Shown: positions 26,423 through 40,546, numbered from the stretch's first letter. The stretch: 64,000 nt of DNA from Desulfuromonadales bacterium (GCA_016931615.1 JAFGEL010000052.1:19834-83833), one strand, 5' to 3'. Numbers and translations: made by a program. The notes: generated from the sequence alone by a model not told the origin.

Positions 26423-29119
26423 CTAAATGGCAGGCGACTTCATCTTTTCTGAAAGGTTTTTGCGTGACATCTCAAGGAGGGAGAAGAGTTGCGTCCTGGT
26501 GACCGGTTTTTCCAGCGGCAGAATAGTATCCGGAAGTTTTTTCTCGAGCAGTCCTGCACGATCACACAGGCAGATGATGACACATGAACCAGGCTCATAA
26601 CTGTTGAGAATTCTCTCGTAAAGCAGTTCCCCATTTTCCAGCCGCGCTTTGGCTTCAACGATCAGGATGTCGTAGGCGCACTCCAGCTGCCGTTCGGACG
26701 GATTCAATCTCGACCAGAACTTTTCGCCATCAGAAACCACGCTCAGGTCGGCCTCAACACTCCGCAGCATGTTCTCCAGTGCTTCGCGCACCTGAGGCTG
26801 CTCAACCTGGAGGAGAATCCGACCCCGACCCGCGAAAGAATGGTCATGCCGGTTTTGTGGCGCAACCAGTTGCAGAGGCAAAGTCACCGTAAAAGCACTC
26901 CCCTCCCCCTGCCGGCTGGAGACGTGGATGGTTCCGTTCATCATCATCACAAGCTTCTGCACGATCGCCAAACCCAGGCCGGTCCCGCCGTATTCACGAG
27001 TCTCCGAGTTATCAACCTGAACAAAAGCCTCAAAAATTTTATTCAGCGACTCCTCACTCATACCGATACCGCTATCCCTGACCTGTAAAATCAGCGTCCC
27101 GGTCTGCGGGTCTGCGGCCTCCAAAGCCACATCGACAATCACCTGACCGGCCACGGTAAACTTCACAGCATTGCTGACCAGATTCAAAAGAATCTGACGC
27201 AATCTTGCTTCGTCTCCCCTGACCGTCCAGAGTGCGTCATCAGCAATCTGCACGACTAATTCAAGACTTTTTTCCGCAGCTGTTCCGCTGAGCAGAAGAA
27301 CCACATCCTCAACTGCGGAGGCCAGGTCAAAAACATGAGATTCAAGCTCGAAAGCCCCCGATTCAAGCTTGGAAAAATCGAGAATACTGTTGACCATAGA
27401 GAGCAGATCATGACCCGAGCTTTGCACCGAGTCGACCAGAACGTGCTGTTGGGCATCCAGATCTGTCCGCAGCAGTAGTTCATTCATACCGAGCACCCCG
27501 ATCAGGGGCGTCCTTAACTCGTGGGTGATGTTTGAAAGAAACTGTGACTTGGCCAGGTTTGCCGCATCAGCCTGATGTTTCGACTGAATCAGCTCTTTTT
27601 CGACTGATTTCCGTCGCAAAATATCTTTTTCCAATTCGGCTTTCTGTAATTGCAGCTCATAGGTTTGCTCTCTAACGGTCTTTTCGAGATGCTCAGCATG
27701 ATCATGTTCACGCTCTTTACTCTCTTTTAAAGTTGAGACCATATCTTCAAAAGAGTTCATGAGCATACCGATTTCATCGACTCGTCGCGATTTCAAGTCC
27801 TGCTCAAGGTCTCCGTCACGGACACTGCGCACTGCGGTTGTCAGAGTTTTCAACGGGCGGAGAAAGGCCGTATTGAGAAATACGACAATAATAATAATCG
27901 ACCCGACAATAAAGAATATGGCCATCAGATAAAATTGATACTGCAATGAACTGAGCTTTCCAGCCAGCAGCTCACCGAGTTTAAGCGAAGGCGCCAGAAA
28001 AATCTGTTCAGGCAGGGTCGTCACCAGGTACCACCCGTTTGATACCAGGCGTTGAGACGAAACCAGGTAAGGTTCTTCGCCCAACAGAAACACCGATGTC
28101 TGTTTTTCCGTGGTCAGAATTCGCTCACCAACGTCTCTGACACTAGCGATTCTCGAATCTGCCAGTCCCCGCTCCAACAGGTCGAAGGAATTTTCAAACC
28201 GCTCAGTGGGGACATCGATCCCGAACTCAGTGAGCTTTTCCACTGGAAAAGAGATCAACTGCCCACGATCATCCAGCAGAAAAGTAAAGAACCCTTTTGA
28301 CTTAAGATCGACATCGACATCGGTCGCCGTCAGTATCTGGCGTTGGATATTCTGGATCGGCAGGTCCAACCCGGCAACCCCCATAAAGCGTCCTTCAGGA
28401 CCGAATATCGGGGTTGAGGCCGTCGTCATCAATCCGTTACCGACATCGTCGAAATAGACAGGCACCCAAATCGTTGATTTTTTTGGATTACGCTCGGGAA
28501 GAGCCAGAACATAATTGTTGGTGTCTCTCAGGTCGAGTTCTGTCAGTGGCGGGAGGGTGTAAAGAAAATCGCTGTTAGGGTAATAATGCGCCCAACCGGA
28601 AGTCATAATCAGGTGGCTGGCGACAACTGCCGGATTCTGCTCTTTGGCGTCACGCAGAACGGTCAGAAAAGGCGCCAACCGGCCAATTTCCTCAAGCACC
28701 GCTTCGGGGACCTGCTCGCTCCCCCAATAGATGGTCGCCAGGGGGGAAAAAAACCGGTTGTAAAAAATGCCGTTCTGAGGATAGCGTTGCATATTCTCAG
28801 CGGCGGGACTTCCAGACTGAGGGTGGTCTGTCGATTGAAACTTGATCTCAGCCTGTTTGGCAATGAGATAGGAATAGGCCGCGATCTTCTGAAAGGCTGC
28901 GTCGTATTTCTGAGCCCGCTCCTGAGTAATGGCATCAAGAAAATTGGCCGCCTGCTTTTTCAGTTGCTGCTCGTTTTCGCTGATGGCAAAGCTGCCGAAA
29001 TCCTGAAAGATCAGCCCGCTGATAAAAATAACCAAAGCCAGCGCAACCCCCAGAACAGAAGAAAATGCCAGAAGAATTTTGATGCCAATGTGTTTTTTTA
29101 TGAATTGGATCAGCGTCAT
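26423..29119 (-). CDS. Cache-domain sensor histidine kinase with C-terminal degenerate receiver
   Basis: TM-flanked periplasmic domain (TTASTPIFGPEGRFMGVAGLDLPI), HAMP, ITHELRTPLIGVLGMNELLL, HATPase, C-terminal YDILIVEAKARL. Confidence 0.9.
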   Translation of the reverse strand: MTLIQFIKKHIGIKILLAFSSVLGVALALVIFISGLIFQDFGSFAISENEQQLKKQAANFLDAITQERAQKYDAAFQKIAAYSYLIAKQAEIKFQSTDHPQSGSPAAENMQRYPQNGIFYNRFFSPLATIYWGSEQVPEAVLEEIGRLAPFLTVLRDAKEQNPAVVASHLIMTSGWAHYYPNSDFLYTLPPLTELDLRDTNNYVLALPERNPKKSTIWVPVYFDDVGNGLMTTASTPIFGPEGRFMGVAGLDLPIQNIQRQILTATDVDVDLKSKGFFTFLLDDRGQLISFPVEKLTEFGIDVPTERFENSFDLLERGLADSRIASVRDVGERILTTEKQTSVFLLGEEPYLVSSQRLVSNGWYLVTTLPEQIFLAPSLKLGELLAGKLSSLQYQFYLMAIFFIVGSIIIIVVFLNTAFLRPLKTLTTAVRSVRDGDLEQDLKSRRVDEIGMLMNSFEDMVSTLKESKEREHDHAEHLEKTVREQTYELQLQKAELEKDILRRKSVEKELIQSKHQADAANLAKSQFLSNITHELRTPLIGVLGMNELLLRTDLDAQQHVLVDSVQSSGHDLLSMVNSILDFSKLESGAFELESHVFDLASAVEDVVLLLSGTAAEKSLELVVQIADDALWTVRGDEARLRQILLNLVSNAVKFTVAGQVIVDVALEAADPQTGTLILQVRDSGIGMSEESLNKIFEAFVQVDNSETREYGGTGLGLAIVQKLVMMMNGTIHVSSRQGEGSAFTVTLPLQLVAPQNRHDHSFAGRGRILLQVEQPQVREALENMLRSVEADLSVVSDGEKFWSRLNPSERQLECAYDILIVEAKARLENGELLYERILNSYEPGSCVIICLCDRAGLLEKKLPDTILPLEKPVTRTQLFSLLEMSRKNLSEKMKSPAI

Positions 29120-29412
29120 TTGACCTTCAAATCAGCCTTTTTACCGGGACATGTGGGGCGTACACTGCGATATATTGAATATTTTTGTCAATTCTTTTAA
29201 TGGTTATTGTCTTTTTGCTATATAATCGAAATCGTATCTATTGTCCGGCTATCAACTTCACCCAAGTTGTGTCCGAAGATTCCATTTCCAGGGTCGTATA
29301 ATCCCCACCAGGCGCATGACACCCTTCTGATGAAATCTCTGAACATGTTAGTTCTTCAACTTGAGTAAGAGAGATAAACGGATTTGATTTTAACTCATCC
29401 AAGGAGTCAGCT

Positions 29413-30591
29413 ATGAGTATCTCATCATTCCACCCCCCGCAGAGAACCCTGATGGGCCCAGGACCCTCCGATGTCAATCCGCGCATCCTGGAAGCCATGT
29501 CACGACCCACGATCGGGCATCTTGATCCGCAGTTCGTCCAGATGATGGATGAAATGAAAGAATTGCTGCAGTATGCTTTTCAGACCAAAAACAGAATGAC
29601 TATGCCGGTTTCCGCACCTGGTTCAGCGGGGATGGAGTGCTGTTTTGTCAACCTGGTCGAGCCTGGCGACAAAGTTGTCGTCTGCCAGAATGGTGTTTTT
29701 GGCGGGCGGATGAAAGAGAATGTGACCCGAAGTGGCGGAATCGTCATCGCTGTTGACGATGAATGGGGCCAGGCCGTCGATCCGGATAAACTTGAAGAGG
29801 CGCTTAAGTCCAACCCTGATACCAAAATCGTTGCTTTCGTCCACGCCGAAACTTCGACTGGAGCACTTTCAGATGCCAAAAAACTGGCGGAAATTGCCCA
29901 CCGCTATAATTGCCTGACCATCGTCGACACTGTAACTTCTCTGGGTGGCCTTCCGGTGCTGGTCGATGAATGGGATATCGACGCCATTTACTCCGGCTCG
30001 CAGAAGTGTCTCTCCTGCACTCCCGGCTTGTCACCGGTCAGTTTCAACGCTGCCGCTGTGGAAAAAATTTCTTCGCGGAAAACTCCCGTACAGAGCTGGT
30101 TTCTCGATCTGAATCTGGTCATGGGCTATTGGGGTGAGGGCACCAAACGTGCTTATCATCACACCGCACCGATCAACGCCTTGTACGCTCTGCATGAAGC
30201 CCTGGTTATTCTTCAGGAAGAGGGTTTGCAAGCCGCCTGGGACAGACACTGGAAGAATCATCTTGCATTACGAGCCGGAATCGAAGCGATGGGCCTGAAA
30301 TTTATCGCCAAAGAAGGAGAGCGCCTGCCGCAGCTCAACACCGTCACCATTCCTGACGGGATCGACGATGCTGTCGTGCGTTCAAAACTGCTTCAGGACT
30401 ACAATCTGGAGATCGGTGCCGGACTGGGAGCTCTGGCAGGAAAAGCCTGGAGAATCGGGCTGATGGGGCATGCCAGCAATAAAACCAACGTCCTGCTCTG
30501 CCTGGGCGCATTGGACGCCATTCTCACTGAGCTGGGAGCGAATATTACCGGCGGAGTCGCAGTAAAAGCGGCAAATGCGGTTTACGCTTAA
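29413..30591 (+). CDS. Alanine-glyoxylate/serine-pyruvate aminotransferase family protein
   Basis: TLMGPGPSDVNPRILEAMSRPTIGHLDPQF, SGSQKCLSCTPGLSPVSF, AYHHTAPINALYAL. Confidence 0.93.
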   Translation: MSISSFHPPQRTLMGPGPSDVNPRILEAMSRPTIGHLDPQFVQMMDEMKELLQYAFQTKNRMTMPVSAPGSAGMECCFVNLVEPGDKVVVCQNGVFGGRMKENVTRSGGIVIAVDDEWGQAVDPDKLEEALKSNPDTKIVAFVHAETSTGALSDAKKLAEIAHRYNCLTIVDTVTSLGGLPVLVDEWDIDAIYSGSQKCLSCTPGLSPVSFNAAAVEKISSRKTPVQSWFLDLNLVMGYWGEGTKRAYHHTAPINALYALHEALVILQEEGLQAAWDRHWKNHLALRAGIEAMGLKFIAKEGERLPQLNTVTIPDGIDDAVVRSKLLQDYNLEIGAGLGALAGKAWRIGLMGHASNKTNVLLCLGALDAILTELGANITGGVAVKAANAVYA

Positions 30592-30604
30592 AGCTTAAAA
30601 CACC

Positions 30605-30645
30605 ACTCACCCCTGGCGGCCGCACAGCTGTCGCCAGGGGTGAGT
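30605..30645. terminator. Bidirectional terminator between convergent aminotransferase and rplI
   Basis: ACTCACCCCTGGCG (30605-30618) pairs perfectly with CGCCAGGGGTGAGT (30632-30645). Confidence 0.75.
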
Positions 30646-30668
30646 AATAATTCCAACCGGGAAGAGAA

Positions 30669-31127
30669 TCAGGCCTCTTCTTCGGCGTTGACGACAACCT
30701 TCAGCTCAGCGACGACACCGGCGTCCAGTTTAACCGGGACGACATGCTCACCCAGCGACTTAATCGACTCGCCCAACTGGATTTTTTTCCGGTCAATGTC
30801 GATCCCGGCATCCTGGAGCTTGCTTTCCAGATCCATGGATGTCACCGAACCGAACAGCTTACCCTCTTCGCTGGCACGCTGAGTAAATTCGCAGGTAACC
30901 TTTTCAATCCTCGCCTTGATCGCCTCGGCATCCTTGGTGACTTTTTCCAGTTTGCGGGCGAGTTGACGCTTCTGGTGTTCAAGCTCCTTGACATTGCGCT
31001 GATCGGCGATGCTGGCAAAGCCCTGTGGGATAAGGTAGTTTCGAGCGTAGCCGGCTTTAACGCTGACGACATCGCCGATAGTCCCCAGCCCATCGACATT
31101 TTCTCTTAAAATAACGTTGGTATTCAT
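30669..31127 (-). CDS. rplI: 50S ribosomal protein L9
   Basis: VILRENVDGLGTIGDVVSVKAGYARNYLIPQGFA. Confidence 0.98.
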   Translation of the reverse strand: MNTNVILRENVDGLGTIGDVVSVKAGYARNYLIPQGFASIADQRNVKELEHQKRQLARKLEKVTKDAEAIKARIEKVTCEFTQRASEEGKLFGSVTSMDLESKLQDAGIDIDRKKIQLGESIKSLGEHVVPVKLDAGVVAELKVVVNAEEEA

Positions 31128-31152
31128 TTATCTCCTCCGTTTGAATCGGGTT

Positions 31153-32082
31153 TTAAATTTTCTTTTGTCGCGGCCGGCGAAAATCGATCCACAGATCAAA
31201 AACACCGACACTGGTCACAACTATTGGCAGCGGATTAAGCGCCAATAGCAGGAAATAAATCAGCCCCTTGATAACCGGGGGATAGGTCTTGCGCTGCAAG
31301 AAACTGTTTACCACCGCCATGCCCTGTAAAAAGTAGAGTGGCAGAAGCACCACGAGCAGGCTACGCCCTACCAGAACAACAGCATCAAGCGGCACAAACA
31401 GCGAAAATCCGGCTGCAATCAGTCCCCAGATCAGACCTGCGGGCAAACGCCACTGACCAAAGGGCGTCCCGGAAATCCTGTACCAGCGACCCTTTAACCT
31501 GAACAAAATCAGCAGACACAACGCCTGAACTGCCATAACGGCGGCCACATACAAACCATAAAAGCTGCCGGAGATAAAGTCCGCTAGCTTAGCGGTGACC
31601 GCTTGCATATCCTGCAATTGGGCACCGGTCAAGCCCGCATCACGGTAAACCTGCATGGCCTGATCAACTTCAGCCTGAATGACTTGATCAATCAATGTTG
31701 TCAGGCCTGTGCCAGTGGTCGCCAGGGTCACAAGAACCATCATCCCGGTCACGATAGCCGACCCGAGCGAAACATAAAGCAGGGTCCGGTCCCAGGGGAT
31801 GTTCCGGCGTAAAAACCACGGCAGCAGTAAAGAACCGATGCCGAAAACCCCGAGGTAGGCGACCAGGGTATAAGTCGTCGCCAGCTGCAACAACAGTAAA
31901 CTGGTGACCGCGACAACCACAACCGCACTGCGCAGGCCGAAGCGCATTCCCATGTAAGCTGCCGCCACAGGAGTCAGCAGGTTAAGAAAAGCGCCGGCAG
32001 GACCGACCCAGCTTATTCCAAGCAGGCACAGCAGAGTGATCCCGATACCTGCTGCAGTGAAAAGAACCGCCTGGATTTTCAT
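31153..32082 (-). CDS. DUF2232 (YybS-like) membrane protein
   Basis: Polytopic protein between rplI and rpsR; C-terminal FLQGMAVVNSFLQRKTYPPVIKGLIYFLLLALNPLPIVVTSVGVFDLWIDFR. Confidence 0.85.
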   Translation of the reverse strand: MKIQAVLFTAAGIGITLLCLLGISWVGPAGAFLNLLTPVAAAYMGMRFGLRSAVVVVAVTSLLLLQLATTYTLVAYLGVFGIGSLLLPWFLRRNIPWDRTLLYVSLGSAIVTGMMVLVTLATTGTGLTTLIDQVIQAEVDQAMQVYRDAGLTGAQLQDMQAVTAKLADFISGSFYGLYVAAVMAVQALCLLILFRLKGRWYRISGTPFGQWRLPAGLIWGLIAAGFSLFVPLDAVVLVGRSLLVVLLPLYFLQGMAVVNSFLQRKTYPPVIKGLIYFLLLALNPLPIVVTSVGVFDLWIDFRRPRQKKI

Positions 32083-32106
32083 TTTATTAATTAACGAAAT
32101 CGCTAT

Positions 32107-32376
32107 TTAAAGGGAATGCGAAGCCGTATAAGGCAACAGTGCAATCTGCCGCGCATTTTTAATCGCCTCCGCAATCTGGCGCTGATGGAGTGCGCAGGTC
32201 CCTGAAATTCTCCGCGGCACAATCTTGCCACGCTCGGTCAGGTAGTAACGAAGGTTATCAATGTCCTTGTAATCGATCTTATGATTTTTGTCCGCACAGT
32301 AGCGACAGATCTTACGCCGACCAAAGCGTCGCCGCGGTGCCGGCGATGAAGGGCGACCTGAATTTTCGTATGCCAT
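32107..32376 (-). CDS. rpsR: 30S ribosomal protein S18
   Basis: [65 protein letters not shown]. Confidence 0.98.
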   Translation of the reverse strand: MAYENSGRPSSPAPRRRFGRRKICRYCADKNHKIDYKDIDNLRYYLTERGKIVPRRISGTCALHQRQIAEAIKNARQIALLPYTASHSL

Positions 32377-32403
32377 GATATATTCTCCCGAATAATTGTA
32401 TAT

Positions 32404-32763
32404 TTACTCTTCTTCTTCTTCGCTGATGTCCTCAACGACGTGGGGTTCTTCTGCAACAGCTTCTGTCGCAGGAAATTCTCCCTCAAGCCGGATCGTCAGG
32501 AAGCGCAACACATTCTCATCCAAACGCAGACGGCGCTCAAACTCAGTGATGATTTGCGGATCTGCCTGAAAATAAGTCTGCACGTAGCAGCCGCGCTCGA
32601 CTTTTTTGATCGGGTACGCCAACTTCCTGACGCCCCAGTTATCCAGCTTGTGAATCTCTGCCCCCTGGTCAGTGAGCACACCCTGGAATTTCTCCACCAT
32701 CGCCGTCAGTTCGTCTCCGACGACATCAGGATGGATGATGTAGAGTGATTCATAATTTCTCAT
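32404..32763 (-). CDS. rpsF: 30S ribosomal protein S6
   Basis: MRNYESLYIIHPDVVGDELTAMVEKFQGVL; start trimmed from the 32862 ORF start. Confidence 0.97.
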   Translation of the reverse strand: MRNYESLYIIHPDVVGDELTAMVEKFQGVLTDQGAEIHKLDNWGVRKLAYPIKKVERGCYVQTYFQADPQIITEFERRLRLDENVLRFLTIRLEGEFPATEAVAEEPHVVEDISEEEEE

Positions 32764-33120
32764 CAATGTTTCTCCTCTCGGATTAGCAGCCCCGAAATTT
32801 CTTCGGAGCAAGGAAGCACCTGAACTCACCATGAGAGCAGGCGAAACACAGACTTTTAGCACAAAGCCCTCACCAATTCAACAGATTTAAGATTTCTCTA
32901 TGGGATATTTTTGATCTCAACAGCCATAAAAAACCACCATGGCTGCATCCGGACTGCTCAGGAAAACGGATTTGATGACATGTCGCCAAAATCGAAATCT
33001 TCTCAAGTTTTATTCCGCATTAACTTTACACAGCGGAGTAACAGCTTGAAAACAGCTGCCGGAGCTGTTATCGGCTGGCTTCAATACCGACTTACAGCAT
33101 CCAAACTGATACAATCTTTC

Positions 33121-33951
33121 CTAAACGCCTCCTGAATTGAGCAGGATAATTTCGATCTCTTCAATGATTTCTTCCTGGCGTAACAGGTTGTAGCGTCTGG
33201 CAATATTATCCAGCTTGTCATCAAGATGCTTCACCGCGCCTTCCAGGTGAAGCATCCGGTGGTGATTTTCACTCATTAAAGACACGTAAAGCACCTCGTG
33301 CAACACGGCAAAAAGATATTGTTCCGCTAAGCCGAGCATGAAAGTTTCAGGGATCAGATTTAATGCCGGCGGATGGAGAATATTTGTGTCGCCGTGCAGA
33401 CAGTCCTGAAAAGGCGGAATCAGCTGCCTTTCAAGAATTCCTTCATTGCCGTAATAAATGGCATAGACCGGAAACACACTGTTCTGCTGCTGTAAAACAG
33501 CCAACTGTTGAACGATTCTGCCGAGAACATCCGGAACTTCCTCAACAATATTGGCTCCGTCCATCAGAATGTTGACCAGATCGTTTTCGGCCACCAGCCC
33601 GTGAAGCTTTCTCCCTACGGTCATCAGCATGGTTTTATCCGCAGACTGATTTTTCAGCACCGCTTCAACATGGCGGATCAGCGTCTGATTCAGATCCCCA
33701 CAGAAACCTCGCTCGCTACCGACAATCAGGTAAAGGCTGGACAGCGCCTCCATTTCCGAGAGTGCTTCAGGATAAAAGCTCAGAAAGTCGCTTGCCACTC
33801 TTTCGAGGGTTGCAACGACATTGTGCTGAGCATCGATAAAACGGGAGAGCTTTCGGGTTTCCATGTAGGCCAGGGTTTTCATGGAATTCATGATTTCGCG
33901 AATTTCACCCAGACTGTGACGGAAGTGTTTGAGATCCTGTCGGCGGGTCAT
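33121..33951 (-). CDS. atpG: N-ATPase gamma subunit
   Basis: [36 protein letters not shown]-terminal [23 protein letters not shown]; last gene of the F-ATPase operon. Confidence 0.9.
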   Translation of the reverse strand: MTRRQDLKHFRHSLGEIREIMNSMKTLAYMETRKLSRFIDAQHNVVATLERVASDFLSFYPEALSEMEALSSLYLIVGSERGFCGDLNQTLIRHVEAVLKNQSADKTMLMTVGRKLHGLVAENDLVNILMDGANIVEEVPDVLGRIVQQLAVLQQQNSVFPVYAIYYGNEGILERQLIPPFQDCLHGDTNILHPPALNLIPETFMLGLAEQYLFAVLHEVLYVSLMSENHHRMLHLEGAVKHLDDKLDNIARRYNLLRQEEIIEEIEIILLNSGGV

Positions 33952-35444
33952 GGCTGAACAGTCGTGGTGCCACCATCCAGCCATGCTGCGACCAAACGGC
34001 TCCAGTCCTCTCTCGGACTGTCAAGAGTCAAGTGGGTAGCCTGTACCTGCTGCAGCAATGTATCCAGCATTAAATGAACTCTTTCAATGTCGACATCAGT
34101 AAAATGTTGATCATTGAAAGCGATCAGCCAGGCCATCTGGAAAGCGGCGGGCAATGGCGTCAAACGGTCCTGTTTCAGGATTTCGCGAAGAATCCTGCCC
34201 CGTTGAATGGCGACATCCATCGAAGCTTCCAGTTTTGCTCCAAAACGGGTAAAAACCTCCAACTCGAGAAACTGAAGGTAATCGAGCTTCATGCGCCCGG
34301 CTTCCTCTTTAATCCGCGGGTGCTGAGCCTGTCCGCCAATCCTTGAAACCGAGCGAGCGATGTCGATAGCGGGGCGGAAGCCTCCGGCAAAGAGTCCGCG
34401 ATCAAGATAAATCTGCCCGTCGGTAATGGAAATCAAGTTGGTGGGGATGTAGGCAGCAATTTCCCCCAGCTGGGTCTCTACGATCGGCAGCGCTGTCATA
34501 CTGCCGCCGCCATGGGCGGCATTCAGGCAGGTGGCACGTTCCAACAGTCGGGCATGGACTGAGAAGATATCTCCCGGGTAAGCTTCGCGTCCGGGCGGGC
34601 GCCGCAACAACAGAGACAGCTCCCGGTAGGTTTTGGCGTGGGTCGCCAAATCATCATAGACCACCAGAGTATCATGCCCCTGCTGCATCCAGAACTCGGC
34701 CACGGCACAGCCGCAAAAGGGGGCAAGGTGCTGCAAACCGGGCATACTGCTGGACTCAGCAACCACAACAGTCGTATGCTCCAAGGCCCCATAATCGCGC
34801 AGGGTCTCAATAACATTCACCACGGTTGAGCGTTTCTGGCCAATCAACACATAGACACAAAAAACATCCTTCCCGTTCTGATTGATGACGGCATCAAGCG
34901 CTAGAGCGCTGCGGCCAAGGCCATCGTCACCGACCAGCAACTGGCGCTGACCCTTGCCGACAGGAACCAGAGTATCAATAATTTTGACGCCCGTATAAAG
35001 GGGAGCATGCACAAAATCACGGTGAACAATAGGTGGCGCAGGAGTTTCCAGTCGCTGCCAGGCCGTGGGGGTAAGCTCTGGGCCGCCGTCGAGAGGGGCA
35101 GCCAGGGGATCGATGACTCTGCCGAGTAAATTGTTTCCAACCGGAATACTCAAACGCCGACCGGCAAGACGGACCGGGGTTCCCGAGGTCAGATCACTCG
35201 TTTCACGCAGGAGGATGGCACCGATGCGGGTTTCATTCAGGTCGAAAACCAGGGCCCGGCTACCATCCTCAAAATCCAGGATGTCATCCATAGCCGCTGA
35301 GGGAAGGCCGGTGACCCAGGTGATCCCGTCACCAACGGAGAGAACTTTGCCCCGCTCGGCAATCCGCAATGCCGGTTGATAACTTTCAAGCCAAGCGGCC
35401 TGTTGCGCCAAAGGACCGAGAGGCTCCGTGTTAGTAGGCCACAT
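33948..35444 (-). CDS. atpA: N-ATPase alpha subunit (degenerate P-loop)
   Basis: [77 protein letters not shown]. Confidence 0.92.
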   Translation of the reverse strand: MWPTNTEPLGPLAQQAAWLESYQPALRIAERGKVLSVGDGITWVTGLPSAAMDDILDFEDGSRALVFDLNETRIGAILLRETSDLTSGTPVRLAGRRLSIPVGNNLLGRVIDPLAAPLDGGPELTPTAWQRLETPAPPIVHRDFVHAPLYTGVKIIDTLVPVGKGQRQLLVGDDGLGRSALALDAVINQNGKDVFCVYVLIGQKRSTVVNVIETLRDYGALEHTTVVVAESSSMPGLQHLAPFCGCAVAEFWMQQGHDTLVVYDDLATHAKTYRELSLLLRRPPGREAYPGDIFSVHARLLERATCLNAAHGGGSMTALPIVETQLGEIAAYIPTNLISITDGQIYLDRGLFAGGFRPAIDIARSVSRIGGQAQHPRIKEEAGRMKLDYLQFLELEVFTRFGAKLEASMDVAIQRGRILREILKQDRLTPLPAAFQMAWLIAFNDQHFTDVDIERVHLMLDTLLQQVQATHLTLDSPREDWSRLVAAWLDGGTTTVQP

Positions 35445-36180
35445 GGGCAAACTCCGCAAACCCACTCAAATCGTCTTTGATACTTGCATACAGAACCCAT
35501 GATCCGATGGTAACACGTAAGCCCGCCAGGAGTTCAGCATCCTCTTCAAAATGAACTCTGGTCTCAAGTCCGCTGACCTTGATGAGAGCCTCTTTCAACG
35601 CCTGTCGTTGAGCGGCTGACAAGCGATAGGCACTGACGACTGAAATCACCTCAGGACCTTCTCCCCTTTGGTTTTTCAAGGCCAGAGCCTGATCATCTGA
35701 AAGTGCTGACAAGCCGTGCAGCAAGAGCGTTAACAGACGCGCTTCCAGCTCCGGCCCTGCTGCCTGGGAAAGCAGCCGCGTCGCAAATTGTGCCCCCTGC
35801 AACAAGGCACGATGTTCAAGCTCGTGTTGCGCCTTGGTTCGCTGACGCGACTCCTTGGCCTGAGTTTTTTCACGTTCCTGAGCCAAGGCGGACGTCAATG
35901 CTTCCAGCCGTCGCAATCGTTCTTCATTAAGCTCCTGCGCCAGAACTTCTCTGGCTTGCTGACGCTCCTGATCCCAGACGGCGAGACGGTTTTCATATTC
36001 GGACCTCAGCTGTTCGGCCTCTTCATTCATGTGTCTGGCAGCACTGATTTTCTCCTCAACAGCGGCGCGACGACGGGCCAGTACATCCAGAACCGGTTGG
36101 TAAAGAAAGTGCTTTAAAATCCACACCAGGATGAGGAAATTAATGATCTCCAGCAAAAAAGTGGACCAGCTCAGTTCCAA
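35431..36180 (-). CDS. atpF: N-ATPase b subunit with extended C-terminal delta-like region
   Basis: [38 protein letters not shown]-terminal [30 protein letters not shown] resembles the delta subunit C-terminus. Confidence 0.88.
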   Translation of the reverse strand: MELSWSTFLLEIINFLILVWILKHFLYQPVLDVLARRRAAVEEKISAARHMNEEAEQLRSEYENRLAVWDQERQQAREVLAQELNEERLRRLEALTSALAQEREKTQAKESRQRTKAQHELEHRALLQGAQFATRLLSQAAGPELEARLLTLLLHGLSALSDDQALALKNQRGEGPEVISVVSAYRLSAAQRQALKEALIKVSGLETRVHFEEDAELLAGLRVTIGSWVLYASIKDDLSGFAEFAHVAY

Positions 36181-36232
36181 AACAATGATCCTTTACAGCT
36201 ATGTGATCGTTTGCTACCCGTGCAATTCCCAC

Positions 36233-37190
<958 letters not shown>

Positions 37191-37468
37191 GAGTCATTCT
37201 CTCAGGAAAAGATAGACATTCAAGGCGCCACAGATCAATCCGGCGACAATAAAACCCATTGTCCAGCGCACCGAATAGCCATCCGCTAAAGAGTCCAGCC
37301 AGAGCCCCAGATAGGCCCCACCAATCAGCGGCAGAACAAACAACAGCCCCAACGTTCCGATATAAACCGTCTGGCTGAAAATATTCGCCCGCCTGTTTTT
37401 GGCATCCTCTATGCGCCGCGTCTGCTTTTTAATCTGCTTCTGCAGATCATCCAGCTGCGGCATCCGGT

Positions 37469-39273
<1,805 letters not shown>

Positions 39274-39382
39274 TTAAATTATACAACCAAATGTCAACAT
39301 TCATATTCGAACAGCAGATATTTTCAGGATGTCCCACGGTCATAATTAAGAATCCGCAGGTAAAATCAGGCAGACGTGACAA

Positions 39383-39414
39383 ATCGCCCTGGCCGGCTCA
39401 GCGGCCAGGGCGAT
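39383..39414 (-). terminator. Terminator-like hairpin downstream of ychF
   Basis: ATCGCCCTGGCCG (39383-39395) pairs with CGGCCAGGGCGAT (39402-39414). Confidence 0.65.
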
Positions 39415-39433
39415 CATTGCCTAAAGGAGGAAT

Positions 39434-40528
39434 TCACACATTAAAGCGGAAATGCATCACATCTCCGTCAACAACCCGGTAGTCTTTGCCTTCCAGCCTG
39501 AGCAGGCCTTTTTCTTTGGCCCCAACCTCGCCGCCGGAATTGACGTAATCATCATAAGCGGTCACTTCAGCGCGAATAAATCCTTTTTCAAAGTCGCTAT
39601 GAATAACACCGGCCGCTTTGGGAGCCAGAGCGCCGTCACTGACTGTCCAGGCCCGTACCTCTTTGGGACCCGCGGTGAAGTAGGTGATGAGCCCGAGCAA
39701 GCGATAGCCGGCCTGAATCATGCGATCAAGCCCTGACTCACCAAGCCCGAGTTCCTTGAGAAAGTCCTGTTTTTCATCACTGTCCAGTTCGGCGACTTCC
39801 GCTTCAATTTTACCGCAGATTGTGACCATCTCCGCCCCCTCTGCCAAGGCATGATCACGAACCTTCTGAACAAAGGGATGCTGCCCGTCAAGGTCGTCTT
39901 CGGCAACATTGGCCACATAAAGGATCGGCTTCATGGTGATTAAATGCAGTTCAGCGATAGCTTTGCGTTCCTCAGGCTCAAGTTGAGCAGCCCGTGCCGG
40001 CTGACCTTCGTTCAACAAGGCGGTAATTTTTTCGAGCACCTGCAATTCCAGCTGAAGCTTCTTATCGCCGCTTTTAGCCTGTTTTTTCCCGCGCAGAATG
40101 CGTTTTTCGACACTCTCCAGGTCAGCCAGATTCAATTCCGTCTGGATCACTTCGATGTCGCGCAGTGGATCAACGTCACCATCCACATGCACGACATTGT
40201 CATCTTCAAAACAACGAACGATATGCGCTATGGCATCAACCTGGCGGATATGTCCGAGAAACTGATTTCCGAGCCCTTCGCCTTGACTGGCACCGCGCAC
40301 TAATCCGGCAATATCGACAAACTCCATCGTCGTCGGGACAATTTCCTTCGGATTAACAATTTCCGCCAGTTTATCCAGCCGCGCATCGGGAACAGCGACA
40401 ACCCCGACATTTGGCTCAATCGTGCAGAAAGGATAATTGGCAGATTCCGCACCGGCCGACGTAATGGCATTAAAAATTGTCGATTTACCGACATTCGGCA
40501 GGCCGACGATACCGCACTTAAAACCCAT
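39434..40528 (-). CDS. ychF: Redox-regulated/ribosome-binding ATPase YchF
   Basis: [43 protein letters not shown]-terminal TGS ([44 protein letters not shown]). Confidence 0.97.
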   Translation of the reverse strand: MGFKCGIVGLPNVGKSTIFNAITSAGAESANYPFCTIEPNVGVVAVPDARLDKLAEIVNPKEIVPTTMEFVDIAGLVRGASQGEGLGNQFLGHIRQVDAIAHIVRCFEDDNVVHVDGDVDPLRDIEVIQTELNLADLESVEKRILRGKKQAKSGDKKLQLELQVLEKITALLNEGQPARAAQLEPEERKAIAELHLITMKPILYVANVAEDDLDGQHPFVQKVRDHALAEGAEMVTICGKIEAEVAELDSDEKQDFLKELGLGESGLDRMIQAGYRLLGLITYFTAGPKEVRAWTVSDGALAPKAAGVIHSDFEKGFIRAEVTAYDDYVNSGGEVGAKEKGLLRLEGKDYRVVDGDVMHFRFNV

Positions 40529-40546
40529 GACAAGTCCCTCTAAAAA

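Noticed and set aside
29238-29510. 90 aa minus ORF overlapping the aminotransferase start
   Set aside because: Overlaps the conserved N-terminus of the 29413 gene and its leader; no domain or clear RBS evidence.
33051-33069. AACAGCT/AGCTGTT hairpin after atpG as operon terminator
   Set aside because: Stem is weak and the T tract on the minus strand is short; not confident enough to list as a feature.
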